From: Streptosporangiaceae bacterium
GTDB taxonomy: Bacteria; Actinomycetota; Actinomycetes; Streptosporangiales; Streptosporangiaceae
Direction of reading: 5' to 3'
Assembly (NCBI GenBank): GCA_030040815.1
Contig: JASHSZ010000427.1
Coordinates: 1-16,506, forward strand
Length of the DNA stretch: 16,506 nt
Under the pieces are notes generated by a model. That model made no database searches, was not told where the DNA came from, and saw nothing but the letters and a program-made list of their open reading frames with translations. Positions within the stretch are counted from its first letter, which is position 1; every line of letters begins with the position of its first letter. Positions 1 to 5,998 of this stretch are shown here, piece by piece. The translations under genes and the position numbers were made by a program.

Positions 1-174
1 AACTACGTCGAGCTGCGCGGCCGGGTCACGATCACCGAAGACGTCGACCATCGGCTGGACACCGAGCTGTCCTGGAAATACGACGGCAGGAATCCGGGCC
101 AGGACCGGCCGGGAGCGGTTCGCGTCGCCGTCCGGATGACGGTGGAGAAGGTCACCGGTTACGCCGCGCGGTAG
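1..174 (+). CDS. C-terminal part of a PPOX-class (F420/FMN split-barrel) protein, 5' end outside the window
   Basis: The frame is open from the first base and ends with TAG at 172-174, giving 57 residues beginning NYVELRGRVT. The pattern of a short strand ('VELRGRVTI'), an acidic turn, an aromatic 'LSWKYDG' and a final strand ending 'VTGYAAR' resembles the C-terminus of pyridoxamine-phosphate-oxidase-like enzymes of the F420-dependent group (Rv1155-like). Such proteins bind F420 or FMN in a split beta-barrel and act in the cytoplasm. The cofactor-binding region lies upstream of the window, so cofactor and reaction cannot be judged. It is read in the same direction as the FAD monooxygenase that follows after a gap of 118 bases, so the two could share a transcript, but nothing shows this. 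Confidence 0.6.
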   Translation, partial: NYVELRGRVTITEDVDHRLDTELSWKYDGRNPGQDRPGAVRVAVRMTVEKVTGYAAR

Positions 175-292
175 CCGGACTGCGATCGCCCGCGAGCCCG
201 TTCCCTCCCGCTATGCCTGGCATGGCACGCGCTAGCACGGTAGACATGCCCTCAGCGCGCCGATGCGTCCGGCCAGTGATCGGGAGACAGAC

Positions 293-1492
293 GTGGATCA
301 AAAGCTACGGGTCGTGGTGATCGGAGGCGGCATCGGCGGGCTGACAGCGGCGCGAGCGATGCTGCGCCGCGGGCTCGACGTGCGCGTCTACGAGTCATCC
401 CCCGAGCTCAAGGAGATCGGTGCCGGGGTCGCGCTCGGCCCGAACGCCATGAAGGCGCTGCGGTCACTCGACCTCGAGGAGCCGGTCCGTGCCCTCGGAT
501 ACCACGCCCCGGTCCAGCTGCTGCGCACGTGGAAAGGCCGGGTGATCTCGAAGACGGACGCCACGCTGGCAGCGCAGCGATTCGGGGCGAACGGCTGCAC
601 GATCCACCGTGCAGACCTGCTCGACGTGCTCGCGCAGTCCGTTCCCGCCGACGTGGTGACCCTCCGCGCTCGCTGCGAGGCGGTCACGACGGGCGCCTCC
701 GGCGCGGCTGCACGCTTCAGCGATGGCACCGAGATCGAGGCCGACGTCATCGTCGGCGCAGACGGAATCCACTCCGCTGTCCGCACGAGCCTGTTCGGCC
801 CGGACGCGCCGCAGTTCACCGGGCGGATCTGCTACCGCAGCGTCATCCCGGTCGCGAAGCTGCCGGCGAGAAAGCTGGAGCCCTATGAGGGGCTCTGGCT
901 CGGGCCGCACGGCACGCTGGTCGTGTACGGCGTTCGCCGCGGCGAGCTCGTCAACATCGTCGCCCACTACGAGGACGCGACCTACCAGCACGAGTCCTGG
1001 ATCGCCGAGTGTGATCGCGCGGAGATCCAGGAGCGGTACCGCAGGTGGCACGCGTCGCTGCAGGAGATCTTCGCGGCGGGCGATATCTGGTACAAGTGGG
1101 CGCTCTACGACCGCGACCCGATCCCGGCCTGGACCAAGGGCCGCACCACGATCCTCGGCGACGCGGCGCATCCGATGCTGCCCTACCTCGGCCAGGGCGC
1201 TGGCCAGGCGATCGAGGACGGGTGCATCCTTGCCGCCGCGCTGGACAAGCTCGGCGACGATCCGAGCGCCGCGCTGCAGCTCTACGAGCGATCCCGGCGG
1301 CCGCGCGCCAGCCGCGTGGTGCTCACGTCCCGGTCGAGAGGCGACGACAACCACCTTGTCTCGCCGATCGCCGCGCTGCGGCGGGACGTGACCATCGCGG
1401 TCCGCAAGCGGTTCCGCGCTGACGTCACCGGGCGTGGCGAGGGCTGGATCGCCGAGTACGACGCCGGGTCTCCCAGCTCCCTCGCCGGATAG
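293..1492 (+). CDS. Class A FAD-dependent aromatic-ring monooxygenase (salicylate / 3-hydroxybenzoate hydroxylase type)
   Basis: This is a single-component flavoprotein hydroxylase of the PHBH fold, predicted to use NAD(P)H and O2 to hydroxylate an aromatic or similar ring in the cytoplasm. Counting from the GTG at 293 (399 residues), it has the dinucleotide-binding GGGIGG at 11-16 after strand LRVVVI, the acidic E at the end of strand 2 (VYES), the DG motif GADGIHS at 155-161, and the GD motif GDAAHPMLPYLGQGAGQA near 289-306. All three diagnostic motifs are intact and the length is normal. I chose GTG 293 over the ATG at 263 because GGAG at 283-286 lies six bases before the GTG, while the ATG has no ribosome-binding site; the ATG would add ten residues. 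A strong hairpin follows the stop directly, so this is probably the last gene of its transcript. The substrate cannot be assigned: salicylate, 3-hydroxybenzoate or 6-hydroxynicotinate type hydroxylases all fit. Confidence 0.88.
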   Translation: MDQKLRVVVIGGGIGGLTAARAMLRRGLDVRVYESSPELKEIGAGVALGPNAMKALRSLDLEEPVRALGYHAPVQLLRTWKGRVISKTDATLAAQRFGANGCTIHRADLLDVLAQSVPADVVTLRARCEAVTTGASGAAARFSDGTEIEADVIVGADGIHSAVRTSLFGPDAPQFTGRICYRSVIPVAKLPARKLEPYEGLWLGPHGTLVVYGVRRGELVNIVAHYEDATYQHESWIAECDRAEIQERYRRWHASLQEIFAAGDIWYKWALYDRDPIPAWTKGRTTILGDAAHPMLPYLGQGAGQAIEDGCILAAALDKLGDDPSAALQLYERSRRPRASRVVLTSRSRGDDNHLVSPIAALRRDVTIAVRKRFRADVTGRGEGWIAEYDAGSPSSLAG

Positions 1493-1518
1493 CCGGCCCG
1501 GCGATCAGGCCGGGCCGG
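1493..1518 (+). terminator. Strong GC hairpin directly after the FAD monooxygenase stop
   Basis: CCGGCCCGGC (1493-1502) and GCCGGGCCGG (1509-1518) are perfect 10-bp inverted arms around the loop GATCAG. The hairpin starts on the base after the TAG stop. There is no U-tract, which is common for actinobacterial terminator-like hairpins. It probably ends the monooxygenase transcript or stabilises its 3' end. Confidence 0.7.
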
Positions 1519-1577
1519 GCCGGTGACAGTCATGGGTGCAAACGGCCGGCCACGGGGCAGGCTGATGGCTATGGCGT

Positions 1578-1610
1578 CCCTGGATTACCGCGTCATGGGC
1601 GTAACCAGGG
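1578..1610. promoter_or_regulatory. Imperfect inverted repeat upstream of the DUF4331 gene
   Basis: CCCTGGATTAC (1578-1588) pairs with GTAACCAGGG (1601-1610) except for one extra A at 1584, leaving a 12-base centre. It lies 38 bases before the ATG of the DUF4331 gene and after the hairpin that closes the previous gene. It could be a repressor operator or a 5'-UTR stem. No clear -10 or -35 box was recognised beside it. Confidence 0.4.
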
Positions 1611-1648
1611 CAGCCGATCGGAGCAAAGCCGACTATTAGGGGGCTTTG

Positions 1649-2626
1649 ATGTCGAATCACTTCAGTGCGGCCAACATCAAATCGCCCGGTGGCGACCCGA
1701 GGCTCGATCTCACGGACGTCTTCGCCTTCGAGGCACCGCACGAGCCAGGCCAGACCGTGCTGATCATGGACGTCGACCCGTTCCGGGCCGACAGCATGTT
1801 CCACCCCGACGCGATCTACCGGCTCAACATCGACACGGACGGCGACGCTGAGGCGGACGCGTCGCTCCGGTTCCTGTTCTCGCCGCCGGAGAACGGCAGC
1901 CAGACCGCTACCGCCTACTACTCCGCCGGGAGCCAGGCGGCCGATCCCGAGCCGCCGGAGGAGGTGCTGCTGGGATCGGTCCCGGTCAGCGTTGACGGCA
2001 ACCCGCGCGCGCTGCGGTCGGGTGCGGCGCGGATGTTCGCCGGGGTCCGCAGCGACCCGTTCTTCGCCGACGCCGAGGGCGCCCTGCATGGCTTCCAGTG
2101 GACCGGTCACGACACCTTCGCCGGCTCGAACGTGCTGTCCATCGCGCTGCAGATGCCCGACGACATGCTGAGCCCGAGGCCGGAAATCGGCGTGTGGGCC
2201 ACCGTCAGCTTGTGGAAGAACGGGACGCTCGCCCAGATGGACCGCGGCGGGCATCCCACCATCAACCCGTTCGTCAACCCCGACGACGAGAAGGACCAGT
2301 ACAACGCGCGGCAGCCCGCCGACGACGTGCAGAACTACCTAGGGCCCTGGTCGGAGCTGCTGGAGAAGATGGGCGGGTACCAGCCCGCCGACGCCAGGGC
2401 TGCCGTCCTCCAGGTGCTGCCCGACATCCTGCACTACGACCGCACCAAGCCGGCGAGCTACCCCAACGGGCGGAGTCTCACCGACGACGTCTACAGCAAC
2501 CGGTTCGCCTGGCTCAGCAACGGCAAGATCGGGCCGGACGGTCTGTCCCCGCACAACGACCTGAGCAGCGAGTTCCCGTACCTCGGGCCGCCGAACGAGC
2601 ATCCGACGCAGCCGCCTGCTGGCTGA
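1649..2626 (+). CDS. DUF4331 family protein
   Basis: The 325-residue product opens SNHFSAANIKSPGGDPRLDLTDVFAFEAP, which matches the conserved opening of DUF4331 proteins (a small polar segment, then D-x-R-x-DLTDVFAF). It continues with the family's alternating strands and Asp-rich turns such as 'NIDTDGDAEAD' at 60-70, a possible metal-binding loop. The function of the family is not established. No signal peptide or membrane segment is visible, so this member looks cytoplasmic. The ATG at 1649 has AGGGGG at 1638-1643, five bases before it; a TTG immediately upstream is less likely. The gene stands alone between a hairpin on each side (1493-1518 and 2666-2689) and converges on the SDR gene that ends at 2761. 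Confidence 0.82.
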   Translation: MSNHFSAANIKSPGGDPRLDLTDVFAFEAPHEPGQTVLIMDVDPFRADSMFHPDAIYRLNIDTDGDAEADASLRFLFSPPENGSQTATAYYSAGSQAADPEPPEEVLLGSVPVSVDGNPRALRSGAARMFAGVRSDPFFADAEGALHGFQWTGHDTFAGSNVLSIALQMPDDMLSPRPEIGVWATVSLWKNGTLAQMDRGGHPTINPFVNPDDEKDQYNARQPADDVQNYLGPWSELLEKMGGYQPADARAAVLQVLPDILHYDRTKPASYPNGRSLTDDVYSNRFAWLSNGKIGPDGLSPHNDLSSEFPYLGPPNEHPTQPPAG

Positions 2627-2665
2627 GCGCGAGCGCAGGCAAGCAACCAGCAGTCCGCAGGCCGA

Positions 2666-2689
2666 GGGCCGGGCCGTCCGGCCCGGCCC
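2666..2689. terminator. Bidirectional GC hairpin between the convergent DUF4331 and SDR genes
   Basis: GGGCCGGGCC (2666-2675) and GGCCCGGCCC (2680-2689) are perfect 10-bp arms around the tetraloop GTCC. The hairpin sits in the 134-base space between two convergent genes, where a shared terminator is expected. There is no T-tract on either side. Its core GCCGGGCC also occurs in the hairpin at 1493-1518. Confidence 0.7.
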
Positions 2690-2760
2690 GCCGGCAGCCT
2701 GGGACGTCGGCGTACGGCCGCCGATGGCACACGGGAGTCCTCGGGTCGGCCCGCTGGCCG

Positions 2761-3483
2761 TCAGCGGGTGGTGTGGCCCGCGACCTGGCCCCCGTCGATG
2801 TGCAGGGTCTCCCCGGTGATGTATGGCGCGGACTCCAGGAACAGGACGCCGTCGACGACGTCGCCGACCTGGCCGACGCGCCCCATCGGAACGAGCGCCG
2901 CGCCGGCGGCATAGCTGTCCGGGTCGTGGAGCGGTGTCTGGATGATGCCGGGCGACACCGCGTTGAACCGGATTCCCCGACTGGCGTACTCGATGGCGAG
3001 GGACCTGGTGGCCGCCGCGAGGCCGCCCTTGGTGAGCGCGGCGAGCGCCGCCGGCACCGCGGAGTCGGCGTTCTCGGCGACGGTGGCCGCCATGTTGACG
3101 ACGTGCCCGCCGGAGTTCTTCAGCATTTCCGGAACGACCCGCTGAGTCATGCTGAAGAACCCCGTGAGGTTGACGGCGACAACGGTCGCGTAGTCGGCCG
3201 CGGTGTAGTCGGTGAAGGGCTTGCCGATGTACACGCCGGCGTCGTTGACGAGCGTGTCGACCCGCCCGAACCGGCGGAGCGCGGCGCTGACGATGCGGTC
3301 GGCGGTTTCCGGCTCGCTGACGTCGCCCTGGACCGTGAGGACGTCCGGGTTGTCGGACGCTTTGATGGCGAGCGCGTTGGCGACGACGGCCCAGCCTCGC
3401 TGCCGGTAGCCGTCGACCAGGCCAGCGCCGATGCCCTGCGAGGCCCCCGTGATGATGGCGACACGCTGATCGTTCCTGGCCAT
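2761..3483 (-). CDS. SDR-family protein lacking the catalytic Tyr
   Basis: This 240-residue Rossmann protein has TGASQGIG at 12-19 for NAD(P) binding, 'NDAG' at 80-83 in place of NNAG, and the usual C-terminal SPGIIQTP near 177-184 and ID-GG near 229-232. At the active site the YxxxK motif reads A148-A-L-T-K152, so the Lys is kept and the Tyr is Ala. The preceding catalytic Ser region reads NMAAT (130-134), with no Ser. From memory, an SDR subgroup with a conserved 'P-x-x-LA-x-LTKGGL' segment shares this loss. It may therefore be a non-classical enzyme or a binding protein rather than an oxidoreductase. ATG 3483 is preceded by GGAGG at a spacing of 11. A GTG at 3495 would overlap the stop of the upstream gene as GTGA, which suggests translational coupling, but leaves no room for that ribosome-binding site. 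It is the last gene of a leftward four-gene operon. Confidence 0.85.
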   Translation of the reverse strand: MARNDQRVAIITGASQGIGAGLVDGYRQRGWAVVANALAIKASDNPDVLTVQGDVSEPETADRIVSAALRRFGRVDTLVNDAGVYIGKPFTDYTAADYATVVAVNLTGFFSMTQRVVPEMLKNSGGHVVNMAATVAENADSAVPAALAALTKGGLAAATRSLAIEYASRGIRFNAVSPGIIQTPLHDPDSYAAGAALVPMGRVGQVGDVVDGVLFLESAPYITGETLHIDGGQVAGHTTR

Positions 3484-3491
3484 GACGCCCG

Positions 3492-4088
3492 TCACCTCCG
3501 GGCGATCGGCGGGTCGCTCGGATGCTCGGCCAGGGGCGTGACGTCCACCGTCTGGTACGGGCTCAGCGGCAGCGAGTCCAGGAAGGTTTGCAGCTCAGTG
3601 ACATCCTGGGAGCGCCACAGGCCGAGCGCGCGTCCCTCGCCTGGCAGCACCCACAGCCGGAGCAGGTGCCGCTGCCCGCCGAGTTCATTGGCCCGCACGG
3701 CCTCGCGCGCTTCGGCGTCCGCGACGTCCTGGCTCGGCGTGCCGTCCGGCACGGTTCGCGTGAAGATGGTGAAGAACTCCGGGCCGACTGTGGTCGGCTC
3801 GGCTTCGGGGTCGTTCGGATGCCGTCCTAGCGGCGTGACCACGTCGGTGCGCCAGACGTGCAGCGGCATGGACGCGAGGACCTTGCCCAGCTCGTCGGCG
3901 TCGGCCGCGGCGAACAACCCGAACGTGCGCCACTCTCCTGGCCGCAGCGGCGGACGCCAGAGCCGCAGCACGTGCCGTTGCGCCGCCAGTTCGCGCGTGT
4001 GAGCGGCTTCGCGGGCGCGGACGTCGTCGATCGCCTCGGCCGGCGTCCCGTCCGGCACGTGCGTGGTCATGCTGACCAGGTACTCCAT
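3492..4088 (-). CDS. Tandem two-domain muconolactone delta-isomerase-like protein
   Basis: The 198-residue protein is two copies of the muconolactone isomerase (CatC-like, ferredoxin-like) fold joined by about ten residues. Domain 1 covers 1-92 and domain 2 about 103-191. Both repeat the same landmarks: a first strand ('MEYLVSMTT', 'PEFFTIFTR'), the identical VPDGTP, an A-REA helix, EL-x-x-QRH-x-LRLW, an L-x-x-x-PL segment, and VTPL-x-x-HP. The known CatC protein is a single domain of about 95 residues that assembles as a decamer and isomerises muconolactone in the beta-ketoadipate pathway. A fused pair with diverged halves suggests a new assembly or a different lactone or dienone substrate. 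No catA or catB homologue is in the window. I chose ATG 4088 because the conserved domain starts there; its ribosome-binding site is weak. The stop overlaps the possible GTG start of the following SDR. Confidence 0.82.
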   Translation of the reverse strand: MEYLVSMTTHVPDGTPAEAIDDVRAREAAHTRELAAQRHVLRLWRPPLRPGEWRTFGLFAAADADELGKVLASMPLHVWRTDVVTPLGRHPNDPEAEPTTVGPEFFTIFTRTVPDGTPSQDVADAEAREAVRANELGGQRHLLRLWVLPGEGRALGLWRSQDVTELQTFLDSLPLSPYQTVDVTPLAEHPSDPPIARR

Positions 4089-4117
4089 GCCTGGCCGGTG
4101 CCCTGGCCAGCGGCGGG

Positions 4118-4828
4118 TCAAACGCCGGGCGAGCCAGTTGTCCCGTTCGCCTGCCACACCGACGCGGTGAGCACGGGCCTGCCCTCGAGGGCGATGCTGG
4201 CCGGGACCTGGTAGCTCGCCAGGCAGCGATACCGGCCACGCGGGAAGTATCGACGGCCGATGTCCCCGGTCAGCACGCTGGCACCCGCTGCCGACGCCGT
4301 GTCCAGGTAGGCGGAGGCCTGGCTGGCGAATTCCCGGTCGTACCAGACATCGCCCGCCAGCACCACCTCCGGGGCAGGGTCGGCCGCGCCGACGTCATCA
4401 ACGCAGGCGGGCCGCGGCACGCCGTTGGCCGCCGTGTTGAGTATGATCGCGGCGCGGCCGAGCGGGTCCGGCTCGCAGGCGATGACGCGGGCCGCGCCGG
4501 CCTTGGCGGCTGCGATCGCCACCAGGCCCGAGCCGGAGCCGAAGTCCAGCACGATACGGCCGGCCACCAGCGCCGCGTGGTCGAGCAGGTACCGGGCCAG
4601 TGCCTGACCGCCTGGCCACGGGGCCCCCCAGAACGGCGGCGACAGCCCGGCTCGGCCGAGGTGGCGCTCGGTCTGTGCCCAGAGTGCGTAGATGTCATCG
4701 GCCTGGTACAAGCTGATTTCCGGCACGAACGGCACCACGGCCAGCCGGGTGGTGGACCGGACGAACGACGTCGGCGTCACGCTGTTTATTTTGTCGGCCC
4801 TCGGCACGCTGGCGGCCTGAGTCAGCAC
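4118..4828 (-). CDS. Class I SAM-dependent methyltransferase (PrmA / ETF-beta lysine methyltransferase-like)
   Basis: The 236-residue protein carries motif I LDFGSGSGL at 94-102, the acidic end of strand 2 at E119 (IACEPDP), and a post-strand-4 motif VVLAGDVWYD at 155-164. Upstream are 'EISLYQADD' and 'PPFWGAPWPGGQALARYLLDH', which are typical of the group containing ETF-beta lysine methyltransferase and ribosomal-protein L11 methyltransferase-like enzymes. It should transfer a methyl group from SAM, probably to a protein side chain, though small-molecule acceptors are possible. The GTG start at 4828 shares one base with the TAG stop of the upstream gene (TAGTG), so translation is probably coupled. 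No good ribosome-binding site is seen, and a GTG 17 codons later is an alternative. The stop lies 29 bases before the tandem isomerase-like gene. Confidence 0.82.
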   Translation of the reverse strand: MLTQAASVPRADKINSVTPTSFVRSTTRLAVVPFVPEISLYQADDIYALWAQTERHLGRAGLSPPFWGAPWPGGQALARYLLDHAALVAGRIVLDFGSGSGLVAIAAAKAGAARVIACEPDPLGRAAIILNTAANGVPRPACVDDVGAADPAPEVVLAGDVWYDREFASQASAYLDTASAAGASVLTGDIGRRYFPRGRYRCLASYQVPASIALEGRPVLTASVWQANGTTGSPGV

Positions 4829-5124
4829 TAGTCGGGCTGGTGGCGGTAGCTGTCCGGCGGCAGGTCGGCGATCTGGTGCAGGATGTGATCGCCTTCGGAG
4901 ATGAAGTCGAGTTCCCCGCTCCGCGGGTCGGCGAGCAGCCGGCCGATGCTCGCCACCGCGACTCCCGCGCGCTGTTCCAGCAGGGCGAGGTGCTGCAGCC
5001 GCTCGCTGTGGCGCTGGGGAGCGGGCAGGCTGAGCGCCTGATGCACCGCTGCGAGTAAGTGCCGCATCGCGGCGCAGCCCGCGCAGCCTGCGGCTGGTGC
5101 GCGCCCAGCATCGGCGTCAGCCAC
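4828..5124 (-). CDS. Small unknown protein with a CxxC near its N-terminus, first gene of the leftward operon
   Basis: I do not recognise this 98-residue protein. It has an Ala-rich start with a C14-x-x-C17 pair (GCAGC), then mostly helix-forming sequence ('MRHLLAAVHQALSL', 'SERLQHLALLEQRAGVAVASIGRLL') and a short acidic C-terminus. There is no signal peptide or membrane helix. The gene is supported by a clear ribosome-binding site (GGGGAG, seven bases before the GTG at 5124), by its place at the head of the operon, and by a stop that overlaps the methyltransferase start by one base. The CxxC could bind a metal or serve in redox chemistry, but a single pair is weak evidence. It could be a small partner of the enzymes encoded downstream. 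Confidence 0.6.
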   Translation of the reverse strand: MADADAGRAPAAGCAGCAAMRHLLAAVHQALSLPAPQRHSERLQHLALLEQRAGVAVASIGRLLADPRSGELDFISEGDHILHQIADLPPDSYRHQPD

Positions 5125-5205
5125 GTTCCGTCTCCCCGGTTATCGCTGGCTGCGGGGGTGTCCCCGGCTGGCCCGCTGCGACCAGTCAGAGGCACTGTCT
5201 CACGT

Positions 5206-5236
5206 ATCGCATTCGATTGATAGCTGTGTGTAATCG
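5206..5236. promoter_or_regulatory. Candidate TetR operator cluster in the divergent promoter region
   Basis: The space between the two divergent operons contains ATCG-CATT-CGAT (5206-5217) and, overlapping it, CGATT (5214-5218) paired with AATCG (5232-5236) across 13 bases. TetR-family regulators commonly bind dyads beside their own gene, and this is the most dyad-rich part of the region. The arms are short, so the assignment is tentative. Confidence 0.3.
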
Positions 5237-5289
5237 TGTCGCAGCCGCACGAGGCCGGGTGCGCGAGGGAATTCACTGCCCTGCCGTCA

Positions 5290-5318
5290 TTGACCAATCA
5301 AATGAAGAGAATTTTAAT
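5290..5318 (+). promoter_or_regulatory. Sigma-70-type promoter for the TetR gene, predicted leaderless
   Basis: TTGACC (5290-5295) and TTTAAT (5313-5318) each match the housekeeping consensus in five of six bases and are separated by exactly 17 bases, in an AT-rich island of an otherwise very GC-rich region. The A of the TetR ATG at 5325 is the seventh base after the -10 box, where transcription should begin, so the mRNA would have no leader. The absence of a properly spaced ribosome-binding site agrees. The -10 box lacks the usual A at its second position. Confidence 0.6.
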
Positions 5319-5324
5319 ACCGCT

Positions 5325-5957
5325 ATGGGTCGGATAGCTGGTGTCACGGCGGACCAAACCCGCGAGCGGCTGCTACGCGCTGCGGCTGACGTGTTCGCCG
5401 AGCGCGGGTACGACGGCACGCGCGTCGCCGACATCGCGGTGGCGGCGGGGGTCAGCAACGGCGCCCTCTACGCGCACTTCGAATCCAAGGCGGAGCTGCT
5501 GCTGGCCGCGCTGCGCGCGCACGGCCGACGGGAGCTGGCCGACCTGCTGGCCGCAGATCCCGGCAGGCCCGTCACCGAACTGCTGCTCCAGGCCGGCCGG
5601 TCGCTGCCGCGGCGGTGCGACTCGCGCGGCTACCTCATCGTCGAGGCGCTGATGGCGGCCCGCCGGGACAGCGACGTGGCCGGGCCGATGCGGGACTACA
5701 CGGCCGAGCGGGCCGACTGGCTGGCCGGGCTGATCGAGGCCGGCCAGGCCGACGGCGAAGTGGATCCCGCGGTGTCGCCCGCCGCGGTGGCCCACTTCTG
5801 CCTGCTGCTCGCCCTGGGCAGCTCGCTGCTGCCGGCCGACCTGCATCCGATCGATGACGAGGAGTGGACCGCGCTCTTGACGCGCGTCGTAAGCGCTGTG
5901 GCGTCGTCAGGCGCGGCCCGAGACCACAACATGCAGCTGGTTGGACAGCAACCCTAG
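5325..5957 (+). CDS. TetR/AcrR-family transcriptional regulator
   Basis: The 210-residue protein has a standard TetR DNA-binding domain at about 10-57: TRERLLRAAADVFAERGY, then the helix-turn-helix 'VADIAVAAGVSNGALYAHFESKAELLL'. A variable all-helical ligand domain follows. The frame stays open far upstream, but those residues show no family similarity, and the ATG at 5325 is preceded by a good promoter with its predicted start site on the A of the ATG. It is the first gene of a rightward operon with the R2lox-like oxidase, which starts after 41 bases, and it diverges from the methyltransferase/isomerase-like/SDR operon. It most likely represses one or both operons and responds to a lipid or aromatic ligand; the ligand is unknown. 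Confidence 0.9.
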   Translation: MGRIAGVTADQTRERLLRAAADVFAERGYDGTRVADIAVAAGVSNGALYAHFESKAELLLAALRAHGRRELADLLAADPGRPVTELLLQAGRSLPRRCDSRGYLIVEALMAARRDSDVAGPMRDYTAERADWLAGLIEAGQADGEVDPAVSPAAVAHFCLLLALGSSLLPADLHPIDDEEWTALLTRVVSAVASSGAARDHNMQLVGQQP

Positions 5958-5998
5958 AGCGCCGCACGCGCTCGGAAGATGGCAGAGGAGGGAGCCAC

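Noticed and set aside
464..1354. Long open frame on the minus strand across the FAD monooxygenase gene
   Set aside because: It is a composition effect of GC-rich coding DNA: its product is Arg/Ala/Val-rich and has no recognisable domain, while the plus strand has all three flavoprotein motifs.
2098..4002. Very long plus-strand open frame of 634 codons across the DUF4331 end and the leftward operon
   Set aside because: It runs antisense through the SDR and isomerase-like genes, its product is Arg-rich and low in complexity, and it has no domain or ribosome-binding site.
5155..5165. GGGG-TGT-CCCC considered as a regulator operator
   Set aside because: The arms are only four bases and made of a single base, so chance occurrence is likely.
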